Part shown: positions 36,416-44,705 of the stretch, piece after piece | Layout of the letters: every line of letters starts with the position of its first letter | How positions within the stretch are numbered: the stretch's first letter is position 1 | NCBI RefSeq assembly: GCF_022385335.1 | Contig: NZ_CP092431.1 | Span: 2,728,001-2,792,000, forward strand | From: Streptomyces deccanensis | Lineage (GTDB): Bacteria > Actinomycetota > Actinomycetes > Streptomycetales > Streptomycetaceae | Direction of reading: 5' to 3' | DNA length: 64,000 nucleotides | Position numbers and translations under genes: made by a program | Notes under the pieces: generated by a model | What the model saw: only the letters and a program-made list of their open reading frames with translations | Told to the model about the DNA's origin: nothing | Database searches by the model: none

Positions 36416-36428
36416 CGCGGACGCGTCA

Positions 36429-36470
36429 CGGCCCTGTCCCCACCGGGTTCGCCCGACGGGGACAGGGCCG
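36429..36470 (+). terminator. Operon terminator with TTCG tetraloop
   Basis: Perfect 13-bp outer stem (36429-36441 with 36458-36470) enclosing an inner CGGG-TTCG-CCCG hairpin (36444-36455), 13 bases after the transglutaminase-like gene. Confidence 0.85.
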
Positions 36471-36518
36471 TTCGTCTGTCAGGAGGCCCGTTCGCCGGTC
36501 CCCGTTCGTCTGTCAGGA
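36469..36518. repeat. Short direct repeat downstream of the terminator
   Basis: CGTTCGTCTGTCAGGA occurs at 36469-36484 and 36503-36518 (period 34). The intervening CCGTTCG gives a third partial copy. The first copy begins inside the terminator's 3' arm, suggesting local duplication. Confidence 0.6.
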
Positions 36519-36709
36519 GCCGCGTCTTGCGGCAGCACGGCGACGGACACGGGGCGGTGGGCAGGGCGGTGGCCCCGCATCCGTCGTAGTCGTAGGCGCG
36601 GCGATGCGCGGACGTTCGATTGAGGGCATGCTCGAAGGGTGACCGCCGCTCGGGTGGTCACCCTTCGTCCGTGTTCAGCTGTGGCTGTCGGGTCGGCTGT
36701 TCGGCGGGC

Positions 36710-37111
36710 TCAGTGGCCGCCCTGCTCGTCACGACGGCGCTGCCAGCGCTGTTCGATTCGGTCCATCATGGAGCGGCGCTGTCGTGTCTGCCGACGCGCA
36801 CCGGGGGAGCCTGCGGCACCGGTGGGCTGCTCACCCGGCTTGGGGGCCTTGCGCCAACCGGTGACGGCGAGCACGGCGCAGCCCAGCATGACGAGGAATC
36901 CCACCACGCTGACCCAGATCTGCTGTGCGACCATTCCGGCCATGAGGAGCGCGATACCCACCAGAAAGCCCGCGACCGCCTGGTAGACCCGCCGCCGGGT
37001 GTACGTACGCAGCCCGCTTCCCTCAAGCGCTGACGCGAACTTGGGATCTTCGGCGTACAGCGCTCGCTCCATCTGCTCGAGCATGCGCTGCTCGTGCTCT
37101 GAGAGCGGCAC
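36710..37111 (-). CDS. DUF3040 small membrane protein
   Basis: 133 residues from a GTG with GAGGAGGA upstream. The N-terminus MPLSEHEQRMLEQMERALYA is the DUF3040 hallmark, followed by two membrane helices (about 42-62 and 66-85) and a basic Arg/Gln-rich C-terminal tail. The family is confined to actinobacteria and commonly sits near the dcw cluster; function unknown, and a link to division is suggested by position only. Transcribed convergently to the transglutaminase-like gene. Confidence 0.9.
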   Translation of the reverse strand: MPLSEHEQRMLEQMERALYAEDPKFASALEGSGLRTYTRRRVYQAVAGFLVGIALLMAGMVAQQIWVSVVGFLVMLGCAVLAVTGWRKAPKPGEQPTGAAGSPGARRQTRQRRSMMDRIEQRWQRRRDEQGGH

Positions 37112-37161
37112 GGAGTCCTCCTCATCGTGCGGTCGCCGGGGCGACCCGGGGGGTCCTCTTC

Positions 37162-37189
37162 AGGATAGGCAGGGAATCGCCCCCTTGAA
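37162..37189 (-). promoter_or_regulatory. Candidate promoter of the DUF3040 gene
   Basis: On the minus strand TTCAAG (37189-37184) and TATCCT (37167-37162) are 16 bases apart, about 50 bases before the GTG. Only the -10 is close to consensus. Confidence 0.35.
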
Positions 37190-37399
37190 ACCCGCCCCTC
37201 TACGCCAATTCGCCAACCGGAACCCGCCATGGCACCCCGACTCGCTGAGGTGTGAATTCCCCAGCGAACGGCCCGTCATGCCGGAACGGTCTCCCTCGAT
37301 CATACGGCTCCGCGCGCCCGATCGGGGGGCCTGTGGCGTACTCCATCCGCCGCCGAGCCCCTGATCAGCGGGGCGCCCTCGTCCGCCGCGAGAGACGGC

Positions 37400-38170
37400 T
37401 CAGGACTCGGCGGCCCCTCGGGTCTCACCCAGCACATGAAGTTGGGTGGCCACGGAGTGGAAGGCGGGCAGCTCGGCGGCCACCGCCTCCAGCTTGAGCA
37501 GGGCGTCCAGGGCACCGGGCTCGGTGTCGACGAGGACCCCGGGGACGAGGTCGGCGAAGACCCGGACGCCGTGCACGGCGGCGACCTGGAGGCCCGCGCC
37601 CTCGACGAGGCCGGTGAGCTGTTCGGCGGTGAAGCGGTGGGGAACCGGATCACCCTCGCCCCAGCGTCCGTTCGGGTCGGCGAGCGCCTGCCGCGCCTCC
37701 TTGAAGTGCCCGGCGAGGGCGCGGGCGAGGACGGCGCCGCCGAGGCCGGCCGCGAGCAGACTGAGGACGCCCTCGGGGCGCAGCGCGGCGACCGCGTTGC
37801 CGATGCCCTCGGCGGGGTCGTCCACGTACTCCAGGACGCCGTGGCAGAGCACGGCGTCGTACCCGCCGCGCTCGACGACGTCGAAGAGGCCGTGGGCGTC
37901 GCCCTGGACACCCCGGACACGGTCGGCGACGCCGGCCTCGGCGGCCCTGCGCTCCAGCGCGAACAGCGCGTTCGGGCTGGGGTCGACGACGGTGACACGG
38001 TGGCCGAGGCGGGCGGCGGGCACCGCGAACCTGCCGCTGCCGCCCCCGGTGTCCAGTACGTCGAGCGACTCACGCCCCGTCGCCTTCACCCGGCGGTCGA
38101 GGGCGTCCTGGAGGACCTCCCAGACCACGGCGGTACGGAGAGAGGCGCGGGGTCGCATCGGGTCCGACAC
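37400..38170 (-). CDS. Class I SAM-dependent methyltransferase
   Basis: 256 residues. Motif I reads LDTGGGSGRFAVPAARLG (about 38-55) with the acidic VVDPSPNAL following, and CHGVLEYVDDP marks motif post-II. The layout is that of small-molecule methyltransferases of the UbiE/CmoA-like type; the acceptor cannot be predicted. GTG start with GAGGAG about ten bases upstream. It is separate from the HEPN-like gene, which reads in the same direction 131 bases upstream. Confidence 0.88.
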   Translation of the reverse strand: MSDPMRPRASLRTAVVWEVLQDALDRRVKATGRESLDVLDTGGGSGRFAVPAARLGHRVTVVDPSPNALFALERRAAEAGVADRVRGVQGDAHGLFDVVERGGYDAVLCHGVLEYVDDPAEGIGNAVAALRPEGVLSLLAAGLGGAVLARALAGHFKEARQALADPNGRWGEGDPVPHRFTAEQLTGLVEGAGLQVAAVHGVRVFADLVPGVLVDTEPGALDALLKLEAVAAELPAFHSVATQLHVLGETRGAAES

Positions 38171-38301
38171 GGCAGTTGACTCCTCGGCGCGGCACCGCCT
38201 GGTGTGCGGCGGAGCGATGGGCTTGCGGCTCCGCCGGGCCGGTGGCCGTGACGGAGGGTGCTGCTGCCCCCAACCCTAATGGGCGGCGCCGGGACGGTCG
38301 G

Positions 38302-38841
38302 TCAGCCCGCGTCCGGGACCTCCGGGCCGCCGTCCTGGCGGGGTTGCGGCAGCACCGGCTGGAGCACCAGCATCCGTTCGACCAGGCGCAGGAACATCGC
38401 GACGTCGCGTATGAGGTCGTCGGCGTCGCGCGCGCTCGCCGCGCCCTGGATCCCCGCCTCGGCCCGTGCGCGGCGGGCGGCGCCGGAGGCGAACAGCGCG
38501 CTCCACTCGGCTAGTTCGGGCGCTATCTCGGGGAGCACTTCCCAGGCGCTCCGGATCTTGGCCCGGCGCTTCGGGGTGGGTTCGGGGCGGCCCCGGGCGG
38601 CGAGCACCGCGGCGGCGGTGCGCAGGGCGGCCAGGTGGGCGGTGGCGTACCGCTCGTTGGGCGTGCGCAGCACGGACGCCTCCTCGAGTCCGGAGCGGGC
38701 CTGGGCGAGCAGGTCGAGGGCGGCGGGCGGGGCCGTCGCCCGGCGCAGCACGGGGTGCACGTCGCTCGCCGGGCCGGTCAGTGAGGGGGCAGGGCCGGTG
38801 GCGCGGCGCCGGCCTGCGGCTGCTGCGTGGTAGCTGGCCAT
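38302..38841 (-). CDS. HEPN-like protein (SAV_6107 family)
   Basis: 179 residues from the ATG at 38841, preceded by AGGAGG at good spacing; the open frame upstream is not used. It is all-helical by composition, with the actinobacterial SAV_6107-type HEPN layout: a helix with ALDLLAQARSGLEEA, then YATAHLAALRTAAAVLAARG. HEPN proteins include RNases and nucleotide-binding partners; the RNase motif Rx4-6H is not clear here, so catalysis is doubtful. It is divergent from the ABC-like/YhgE operon, sharing 176 bases of promoter DNA. Confidence 0.75.
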   Translation of the reverse strand: MASYHAAAAGRRRATGPAPSLTGPASDVHPVLRRATAPPAALDLLAQARSGLEEASVLRTPNERYATAHLAALRTAAAVLAARGRPEPTPKRRAKIRSAWEVLPEIAPELAEWSALFASGAARRARAEAGIQGAASARDADDLIRDVAMFLRLVERMLVLQPVLPQPRQDGGPEVPDAG

Positions 38842-38941
38842 GACGAACCTCCTGTCGTCTTCGGACGACACGCTCTGACACGAGGTGCCGTATGTGCCCA
38901 TCGTGAGGTATGCCACTGACAATCCGTTCTGACCTGGGCTT

Positions 38942-38970
38942 TTGCTTCGATCAAAGGTTCGGAGTAGTTT
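38942..38970 (+). promoter_or_regulatory. Candidate promoter of the ABC-like/YhgE/TetR operon
   Basis: TTGCTT (38942-38947) and TAGTTT (38965-38970) are separated by 17 bases. The predicted start (about 38977) falls inside the palindrome that follows. Confidence 0.6.
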
Positions 38971-38974
38971 TTGC

Positions 38975-38988
38975 ACTGACCAGTCAGT
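38975..38988. promoter_or_regulatory. TetR-type operator
   Basis: ACTGAC-CA-GTCAGT is an inverted repeat with 6-bp arms, a typical form for TetR-family operators. It lies four bases after the -10 box, where binding would block initiation. The likely ligand is the TetR regulator encoded third in this operon. Confidence 0.65.
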
Positions 38989-39017
38989 TCAAAGACGGGC
39001 AGAGGGGTTCCGGGGAC

Positions 39018-39920
39018 ATGGCAGAGGCAGGGGAGGCGGACACCGGGCGGGGAACGGCCCGCGGTGTCGCCGTCGGCGCGGAGGGGTTCGGGCTCAAGGG
39101 GCCACGCGGCTGGGCCTTCCGGGGCGTCGGGTTCGAGGCGGAGGCCGGCTCGCTGGTCGCGATCGCCGGGCCGTCCGGGTCGGGCCGGACCTGTCTGCTG
39201 CTCGCGCTCACCGGCCGGATGAAGCCGAGCGAGGGCCGGGCCGCGGTCGGCTCCCTGCCGCTGCCGAAACGGATGGCGGCCGTGCGCCGGATCAGCGCCC
39301 TCGCCCATGTTCCCGGCGTGACCGACCTCGACCCGGCCCTGACGGTCGGGGAGCACCTGCGTGAACGGGCGCTGCTGCAGCGGCGGTTCGACGGCACCCT
39401 GCGCGGGCTGCTGCGGCCCCGGGCCGAGCGCGCCGCCGAGGCGAAGGCCCGGATCGAGGCCGCCGTGACCGCCGCCGGGCTGGACCGCGAGGCCCTGCCG
39501 AAGGGTTCCCGGACCGCCGTACGCGACCTCGACCGGATGGAGGCCCTGCGGCTGTCGGTCGCCCTCGCTCTCGTCGGCCGGCCCCGGCTGCTCGGCGTGG
39601 ACGACGCCGACCTGAAGCTCTCCGACACCGAACGGACGGAGATGTGGGCCCTGTTGACGTCCCTCACCGAGTCCGGGACCACGGTGGTGGCGGTGTGCAG
39701 CGCGGCACCGGAGGGGGCTGTCGTGGTGTCGACTGCGCCGGACGAAGCCGCACGCGCGCGTGGCGACGTACACGAACCCTCGGAGCCCGCCACCGACACG
39801 GCTGACGCCAGGGACACGGCTGACGCCACGGACGCAGCTGGCACCACGGACACCGAACCCGACACCGACACCGACGACAAGGAGACGGCCGATGCGCTCG
39901 CCGGGACTCGCCGCGCTTGA
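39018..39920 (+). CDS. ABC-transporter-like ATP-binding protein with degenerate motifs
   Basis: 300 residues. The fold follows ABC ATPases, but Walker A is GPSGSGRT (51-58; Lys replaced by Arg57), the LSGGQ signature position reads RDLDRMEAL (169-177), and Walker B is RLLGVDDADL with Asp in place of the catalytic Glu. ATP hydrolysis is therefore doubtful. The last 50 residues are Asp/Thr/Ala-rich and repetitive. It overlaps the next gene by 29 bases, and the pair (ABC-like protein plus YhgE/Pip membrane protein) recurs in actinobacteria. It may act as a regulatory subunit. Confidence 0.82.
   Translation: MAEAGEADTGRGTARGVAVGAEGFGLKGPRGWAFRGVGFEAEAGSLVAIAGPSGSGRTCLLLALTGRMKPSEGRAAVGSLPLPKRMAAVRRISALAHVPGVTDLDPALTVGEHLRERALLQRRFDGTLRGLLRPRAERAAEAKARIEAAVTAAGLDREALPKGSRTAVRDLDRMEALRLSVALALVGRPRLLGVDDADLKLSDTERTEMWALLTSLTESGTTVVAVCSAAPEGAVVVSTAPDEAARARGDVHEPSEPATDTADARDTADATDAAGTTDTEPDTDTDDKETADALAGTRRA
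39795..39830. repeat. 18-bp tandem duplication within the ABC-like gene
   Basis: GACACGGCTGACGCC(A)GG at 39795-39812 is followed by a near copy at 39813-39830, keeping frame and encoding the Asp-Thr-Ala tail repeats. Confidence 0.65.
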
Positions 39921-41976
39921 GCTCAGGCGGTTCGGCCGGGGGAAGCTGCCGCGCGCCGCGCTGGTCTCGCTCCTGCTGCTGCCGCTGCTGTACGGCGCCC
40001 TGTACCTGTGGTCCTTCTGGGACCCGTACGGCCGGCTGGACCGCATCCCCGTGGCACTGGTGAACGACGACCGGGGGGCGTCGGTCGGCAAGGAGAGGCT
40101 GACGGCGGGCGACGACATCGCGAAGGGGCTGCGGGAGAGCGACACCTTCGAGTGGCACCGGGTGAGCGCCGCCGAGGCCCGCGCGGGCGTCGAGAACGGC
40201 ACCTACTACCTGTCGCTGACCATGCCGAAGGACTTCAGCGAGCGCATCGCGTCCAGTTCGGGGGACGTGCCGGAGACCGGCGCCCTCCAGGTGCGGACGA
40301 ACGACGCGAACAACTACATCGTCGGCCAGATCTCGCGGACGGTGTTCTCCGAGGTGCGGACGGCCGCGTCGACGAAGGCCTCGCGGTCGTTCCTGGACCG
40401 CATCTTCATCTCGTTCTCGGACATCCACGGGAAGACCGAGGAGGCGGCGGACGGCGCCGACGACCTCAAGGGCGGTATCGACAAGGCCGAGCAGGGTTCG
40501 AAGGACCTGGCGGACGGGCTGCGGAAGGCCAAGGAGGGCAGCGGGGACCTGTCCGGCGGGCTGAAGGACCTGGAGGAGGGTGCGGGCGACCTGGAGGACG
40601 GCGCCCAACAGGTCGCGGACGGCACCGGGAAGCTCGCCGACAAGGTCGGCGCGGCGGCCGACCAGGTGCGGCCCTTCCTCGACGAGAAGAGCGGCACCAT
40701 CGCCGACACCGCCACCCTGGTCGCCGACTCGGCGGCCACGATCCGGGACCACCTGGACGCGTTCGTGAAGACGGCACCGGCCGCCGCGACGGGCACCCGT
40801 GCCGCCTCCGACGCCCTGAACGACGTCCACAGGCGCCGCTGCGAGGAGGCCGTCCTGCCCGACGCGGCCTGCGCGGACCTGAAGAAGGCCAAGGACGCCG
40901 CCGCTCAGGCCGCCGTGCTCGCCGAGGACGTCAACACCGTGGTGAAGAACTACGACGGTGACATGAAGGCCTTCGACAAGGACCTCCAGACCCTGGAGAA
41001 GCAGGCCCGCGCCCTCGCGAAGGCGGCGCCCACCCTCTCCACGGACCTCGACGACGCCGTCGCCAAGATCGACGCGCTCGACAAGGGCGCCGCGGAGGTA
41101 GCCAAGGGGGCCAAGGCCCTGCACACCGGTCTCGGCACCGCCAAGACCGGCGCCGAGGACCTCGACACCGGCGTCGGAGACCTCAAGACCGGTGCGATCG
41201 ACCTCAAGGGCGGCATGTACAAACTGGCCGACGGCTCCGGGAAGCTCGCGGGCGGTCTGCACGAAGGGGCCGAGAGGATCCCCGACTACGACGAGCGGGA
41301 CCGCGACCAGCGCACCGAAGTGATGGCCGATCCCGTGCAGTTGGCCACCAGGGACCTGCACAAGGCGCCCAACTACGGCACCGGGTTCGCCCCGTACTTC
41401 ATCCCGCTGTCCCTCTGGGTGGGGGCGATGGTGGCGTACATGCTGATCCAGCCGCTCAACCGGCGGGCCCTCGCGGCGGGTGCCTCGGCGTGGCGGATCG
41501 CGCTGGCCGGCTGGCTGCCGGTGGCCGCCCTGGGCGTGCTGCAGACGGTCGCGCTGATGGCGGTGCTGCACTGGGCGGTCGGCCTGCAGATGGCGCGGGC
41601 GGCCGGGACGGTGGGCTTCCTGTTCCTGGTGACCGCGTGCTTCGCGGCGATCGTGCAGTGGCTCAACGCGCGCTTCGGCGCGGCGGGCCGGATCCTCGTC
41701 CTCGCCTTCCTGATGCTCCAGTTGACGTCCGCGGGCGGCACCTATCCCGTGCAGACCAGCCCCGACTTCTTCAACGCCGTCCACCCCTTCCTGCCGATGA
41801 GCCATGTCGTCGACGCCCTCAGGCGGCTGATCACGGGCGGCGGCCTCGGCCCGGTGTGGCAGGCGTGCGCGGTGCTGGTGGCCTTCACCGTCGGCGCCCT
41901 CGCGCTGACCGCCCTGTCGGCCCGCCGCAAGCAGGTGTGGACCCTGGACCGCCTGCACCCGGAGTTGAGCCTGTGA
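39892..41976 (+). CDS. YhgE/Pip-family membrane protein
   Basis: 694 residues from the ATG at 39892, with AAGGAG at 39879-39884. One N-terminal helix (about 23-42) precedes a large extracytoplasmic region. Residues about 150-480 contain long helical heptad-like repeats such as DLKGGIDKAEQGSKDLADGL. About five helices follow at the C-terminus (about 500-685, including FIPLSLWVGAMVAYMLIQPL). This is the YhgE/Pip (phage infection protein/EsaA-like) layout, related to ABC-2 permeases. Export of a lipid, peptide or drug is plausible; no substrate is known. It is followed by its TetR regulator. Confidence 0.88.
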   Translation: MRSPGLAALELRRFGRGKLPRAALVSLLLLPLLYGALYLWSFWDPYGRLDRIPVALVNDDRGASVGKERLTAGDDIAKGLRESDTFEWHRVSAAEARAGVENGTYYLSLTMPKDFSERIASSSGDVPETGALQVRTNDANNYIVGQISRTVFSEVRTAASTKASRSFLDRIFISFSDIHGKTEEAADGADDLKGGIDKAEQGSKDLADGLRKAKEGSGDLSGGLKDLEEGAGDLEDGAQQVADGTGKLADKVGAAADQVRPFLDEKSGTIADTATLVADSAATIRDHLDAFVKTAPAAATGTRAASDALNDVHRRRCEEAVLPDAACADLKKAKDAAAQAAVLAEDVNTVVKNYDGDMKAFDKDLQTLEKQARALAKAAPTLSTDLDDAVAKIDALDKGAAEVAKGAKALHTGLGTAKTGAEDLDTGVGDLKTGAIDLKGGMYKLADGSGKLAGGLHEGAERIPDYDERDRDQRTEVMADPVQLATRDLHKAPNYGTGFAPYFIPLSLWVGAMVAYMLIQPLNRRALAAGASAWRIALAGWLPVAALGVLQTVALMAVLHWAVGLQMARAAGTVGFLFLVTACFAAIVQWLNARFGAAGRILVLAFLMLQLTSAGGTYPVQTSPDFFNAVHPFLPMSHVVDALRRLITGGGLGPVWQACAVLVAFTVGALALTALSARRKQVWTLDRLHPELSL

Positions 41977-42029
41977 CCGCGCGGGGAGCGGTTCCCGCGC
42001 ACCGCGCGGTTCCTGTGACAATCAGGGCC

Positions 42030-42662
42030 ATGGAAAGCAGCAACGCCCCCGGCGGCGCAGGCGGGGGCCGCCGTGAGGCGACCCGGCAGAAACTCTATGA
42101 AGCGGCCGTCACCCTCATCGCGGAGCAGGGGTTCTCCGCGACCACGGTGGACGAGATCGCCGAGCGCGCCGGTGTCGCCAAGGGCACGGTGTACTACAAC
42201 TTCGCGAGCAAGTCGGTCCTCTTCGAGGAGCTGCTGCGGCACGGCGTGGGACTGCTCACCGCCTCTCTCCGCGAGGCGGCCGAGGGGACCGCGCGGGCGG
42301 GCGGCAGCAGGGTCGACTCCCTGGACGCGATGATCCGGGCCGGGCTCGTCTTCATCGACCGCTACCCGTCCTTCACCCAGCTGTACGTGGCCGAGCTGTG
42401 GCGCACCAACCGGGCCTGGCAGTCCACGCTGATGGTCGTCCGGCAGGAGGCGGTCGCCGTCGTCGAGGGGGTGCTCCGCGAGGGCGTCGAGGGCGGCGAG
42501 CTGAGCGACGAGATCGATGTCGGCCTGACGGCGGCGGCCCTGGTCGGCATGGTCCTGGTGGCCGCGCTGGACTGGAAGGCCTTCCAGCCGGAGCGCTCCC
42601 TGGACGACGTCCACGCGGCGCTGTCCCGGCTGCTGCAGGGCCGGGTGAGCGGAAAGGGCTGA
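42030..42662 (+). CDS. TetR-family transcriptional regulator
   Basis: 210 residues. The N-terminal helix-turn-helix (ATTVDEIAERAGVAKGTVYYNFASK) is standard TetR, preceded by the AAVTLIAEQGFS helix; the C-terminal ligand domain is helical. The gene is 53 bases after the YhgE gene on the same strand, so it is probably co-transcribed and autoregulated through the palindrome at 38975-38988. A ligand exported by the neighbouring membrane protein would be the simplest inducer, which is inference. Confidence 0.9.
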   Translation: MESSNAPGGAGGGRREATRQKLYEAAVTLIAEQGFSATTVDEIAERAGVAKGTVYYNFASKSVLFEELLRHGVGLLTASLREAAEGTARAGGSRVDSLDAMIRAGLVFIDRYPSFTQLYVAELWRTNRAWQSTLMVVRQEAVAVVEGVLREGVEGGELSDEIDVGLTAAALVGMVLVAALDWKAFQPERSLDDVHAALSRLLQGRVSGKG

Positions 42663-43153
42663 CCGATCCGGGGCACGAACGAGAGCGCCGGTCCGAACTG
42701 GCCGCGTCCCCCGCGGGCCACCTCGAACCGGCGCTTCCCCGTTCCCCCGTACTCCCCCGTGCCTCGCTCCCGCCGACTCGCGTCGACGGAAGGAGCGGTA
42801 AGAGCGCGAAAGCCGTTCCGCCGCCCCGTGTCGGCGGTACCGGAGCCGCGCCCCTTCCCGTGCCTCCACTCTCCCGTTCTCGCAGGTGGGACCCCATCCG
42901 TACGGATACTCAACTCACCGCATAGGTACGCGTACTCAGCCCTGCGCACTCAGCCCCACCCCGCGCTGTCACCGACTGGTGACGATCGCGCCCGCGCACG
43001 TACTCCCCTGGCCCGGATCGGCGGCGCAGCCGCCATCCAGGGGCGCGGGGAACTGCGCGACAAGCCACGACGAGCCCGCACCCGCCGAACGACCGCACCC
43101 CCCGAGCTCTCCCGCGAAGCACCTGCGACACGGCGCCCGATAAGGTCACCGGC
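42663..43153. other. Intergenic region between TetR and CrtI-like genes
   Basis: About 490 bases with no credible gene on either strand. It holds a copy of the dispersed 22-bp repeat (43039-43060) with a conserved CCCGCACCCGCCG flank. I see no convincing promoter or terminator; the AAGGT at 43144-43148 is the ribosome site of the next gene. Confidence 0.5.
43039..43060 (+). repeat. Dispersed Streptomyces-type 22-bp repeat
   Basis: The sequence AGGGGCGCGGGGAACTGCGC followed by GA is identical to the 3' arm of the inverted repeat at 62205-62226. The bases after it (AAGCC..., then CCCGCACCCGCCG) are also similar in both places, so the unit is at least about 50 bp. Confidence 0.75.
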
Positions 43154-44668
43154 ATGGCAAGAATCGCGGTGATCGGCGCCGGAATGGGCGCCCTGGCAGC
43201 CGCCGCCCGGCTGGCCGTCGCGGGCCACCGCGTGGTGGTGCACGAGAGCACGACGACCTACGGCGGAGCCGTGGGCCGCTTCGAGCGCGACGGCTTCGCG
43301 TTCGACACGGGCCCCGGGCTGCTGCCGCTCCCCGCCGTCCACCGCGACCTGTTCCTCAAGACCGGCAAGGAGCCGCTGGAGAAGTGCGTCGACCTGGTGC
43401 AGGTCGACCCGGCGGCCCGGCACGTCTTCGCGGACGGCACCGACCTCCTGCTGCCGAACGCCTCACGCGCCGGCGTGGTCGCCGCCCTGAACTCCGCGCT
43501 CGGCGCGGGCGCCGGCGACCGCTGGGGCGATTTCCTGGTGCGGGCCCGCGAGGCCTGGGACCGCACGCGGCGGCCCCTCCTGGAGGAGCCGCTGTGGTCC
43601 GACTGGAAGCTCCTCGCCGAGCGCGAGCCGTACCCCTCGGTCCCCCACAAGCGTCTGCTGCGCACCCGCCGCGCCGCCACCCTCGCCGAGGTCGGCGCGT
43701 GGGAGCTGCGCGACCCCCGGCTGACGGCGCTGCTGGAGAGCCACGCCCTCGCGTACGGCCTGGACCCGAGGAGCGTCCCGGCGAGCGCGGCGGTCCTGCC
43801 CTACCTGGACCACGCCTTCGGGACCTGGTACGTCCGGGGCGGCGTACGGGAGTTGGCGCGGGCGCTGTACGAGCGGTGTCTGGCGCGCAGGGTCGAGTTC
43901 GTCTTCGGTGCCGAGGTCACGGGGATCGTCGAGAAGGACGGCCGGGCGGCCGGGGTGGAGCTGGCCGACGGGACGGTGACCGGGGCCGACTTCGTGGTCG
44001 CCGGGGTCGCGCCCGAGGTGCTGGGCCGCCTGGCGCGGCGGTCGGTCGTGCGCGGTGCCGGCGAGGTACCGGCCCAGCGCGGTGCGACGAGCCGGCTGAC
44101 CGTGCTGCTGGCGCTGCGCGGCGGTCGTCCGGCGGGCGCGGCGCACCGCACGGTGGTGCACGCGGAGGACCGTGACGCCGAGCTGGACCTGCTGTTCGGT
44201 CCGTCGCACGGGATGGTCGCGCGGCCCACGGCGACGGTGCTGCGGCCGGATGATCCGGCGCTGGTGCCGGACGCCGACCACGAGGCGGTCACGATCACCT
44301 GCGCGGTCCCCGCCGAACCCGACTGGAGCTGGGCGGAGTCGGAGGTCTACGAGCAGCAGGCCGAGCGGCTGATCGACGTCGCCGAGCGGGCCGTACCCGA
44401 CCTGCGGGAGCGGCTGCTGTGGAGCGAGGTGCGCACCCCGGCCGACATCGCGCGGGCGACCGGCGCGGAGGGCGGCGCGGTCCCGGCCCCCGCGCTCGCG
44501 GCGGCGGACGGACGGTGGCTGCACCCGTCCAACAGCACTGCTCTGCCGGGCCTGTTCACCGTCGGCGGCTGGTCGCACCCGGGCGGCGGCCTTCCGCACG
44601 CCGGGATGTCGGGCGCGCTGGTGGCCGGGCTGATCGTGGAGGGACCGGACTTCCGCGGCTCCCAGTGA
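43154..44668 (+). CDS. FAD-dependent oxidoreductase, phytoene desaturase (CrtI)-like
   Basis: 504 residues. The N-terminal dinucleotide motif VIGAGMGALAAAARLAVAG (5-23) with the acidic end VVVHES, GFAFDTGPGLLPLP, and the C-terminal FTVGGWSHPGGGLPHAGMSG box place it in the CrtI/amine-oxidase flavoprotein superfamily. No carotenoid genes are adjacent, so it need not be a carotenoid enzyme. Ribosome site AAGGT precedes the ATG. It converges on the next gene with only 37 bases between stops. Confidence 0.85.
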   Translation: MARIAVIGAGMGALAAAARLAVAGHRVVVHESTTTYGGAVGRFERDGFAFDTGPGLLPLPAVHRDLFLKTGKEPLEKCVDLVQVDPAARHVFADGTDLLLPNASRAGVVAALNSALGAGAGDRWGDFLVRAREAWDRTRRPLLEEPLWSDWKLLAEREPYPSVPHKRLLRTRRAATLAEVGAWELRDPRLTALLESHALAYGLDPRSVPASAAVLPYLDHAFGTWYVRGGVRELARALYERCLARRVEFVFGAEVTGIVEKDGRAAGVELADGTVTGADFVVAGVAPEVLGRLARRSVVRGAGEVPAQRGATSRLTVLLALRGGRPAGAAHRTVVHAEDRDAELDLLFGPSHGMVARPTATVLRPDDPALVPDADHEAVTITCAVPAEPDWSWAESEVYEQQAERLIDVAERAVPDLRERLLWSEVRTPADIARATGAEGGAVPAPALAAADGRWLHPSNSTALPGLFTVGGWSHPGGGLPHAGMSGALVAGLIVEGPDFRGSQ

Positions 44669-44705
44669 GGCTCAGCAGGGCCGGAGCGGAAGCCGGGCGG
44701 GTGCT

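Noticed and set aside
42663..43153. Small protein gene in the TetR-CrtI gap
   Set aside because: Open frames there are Arg/Pro-rich, lack ribosome sites and cross the dispersed repeat.
43154..44668. Carotenoid biosynthesis cluster
   Set aside because: Only one CrtI-like flavoprotein is present, without crtB, crtE or cyclase genes nearby.
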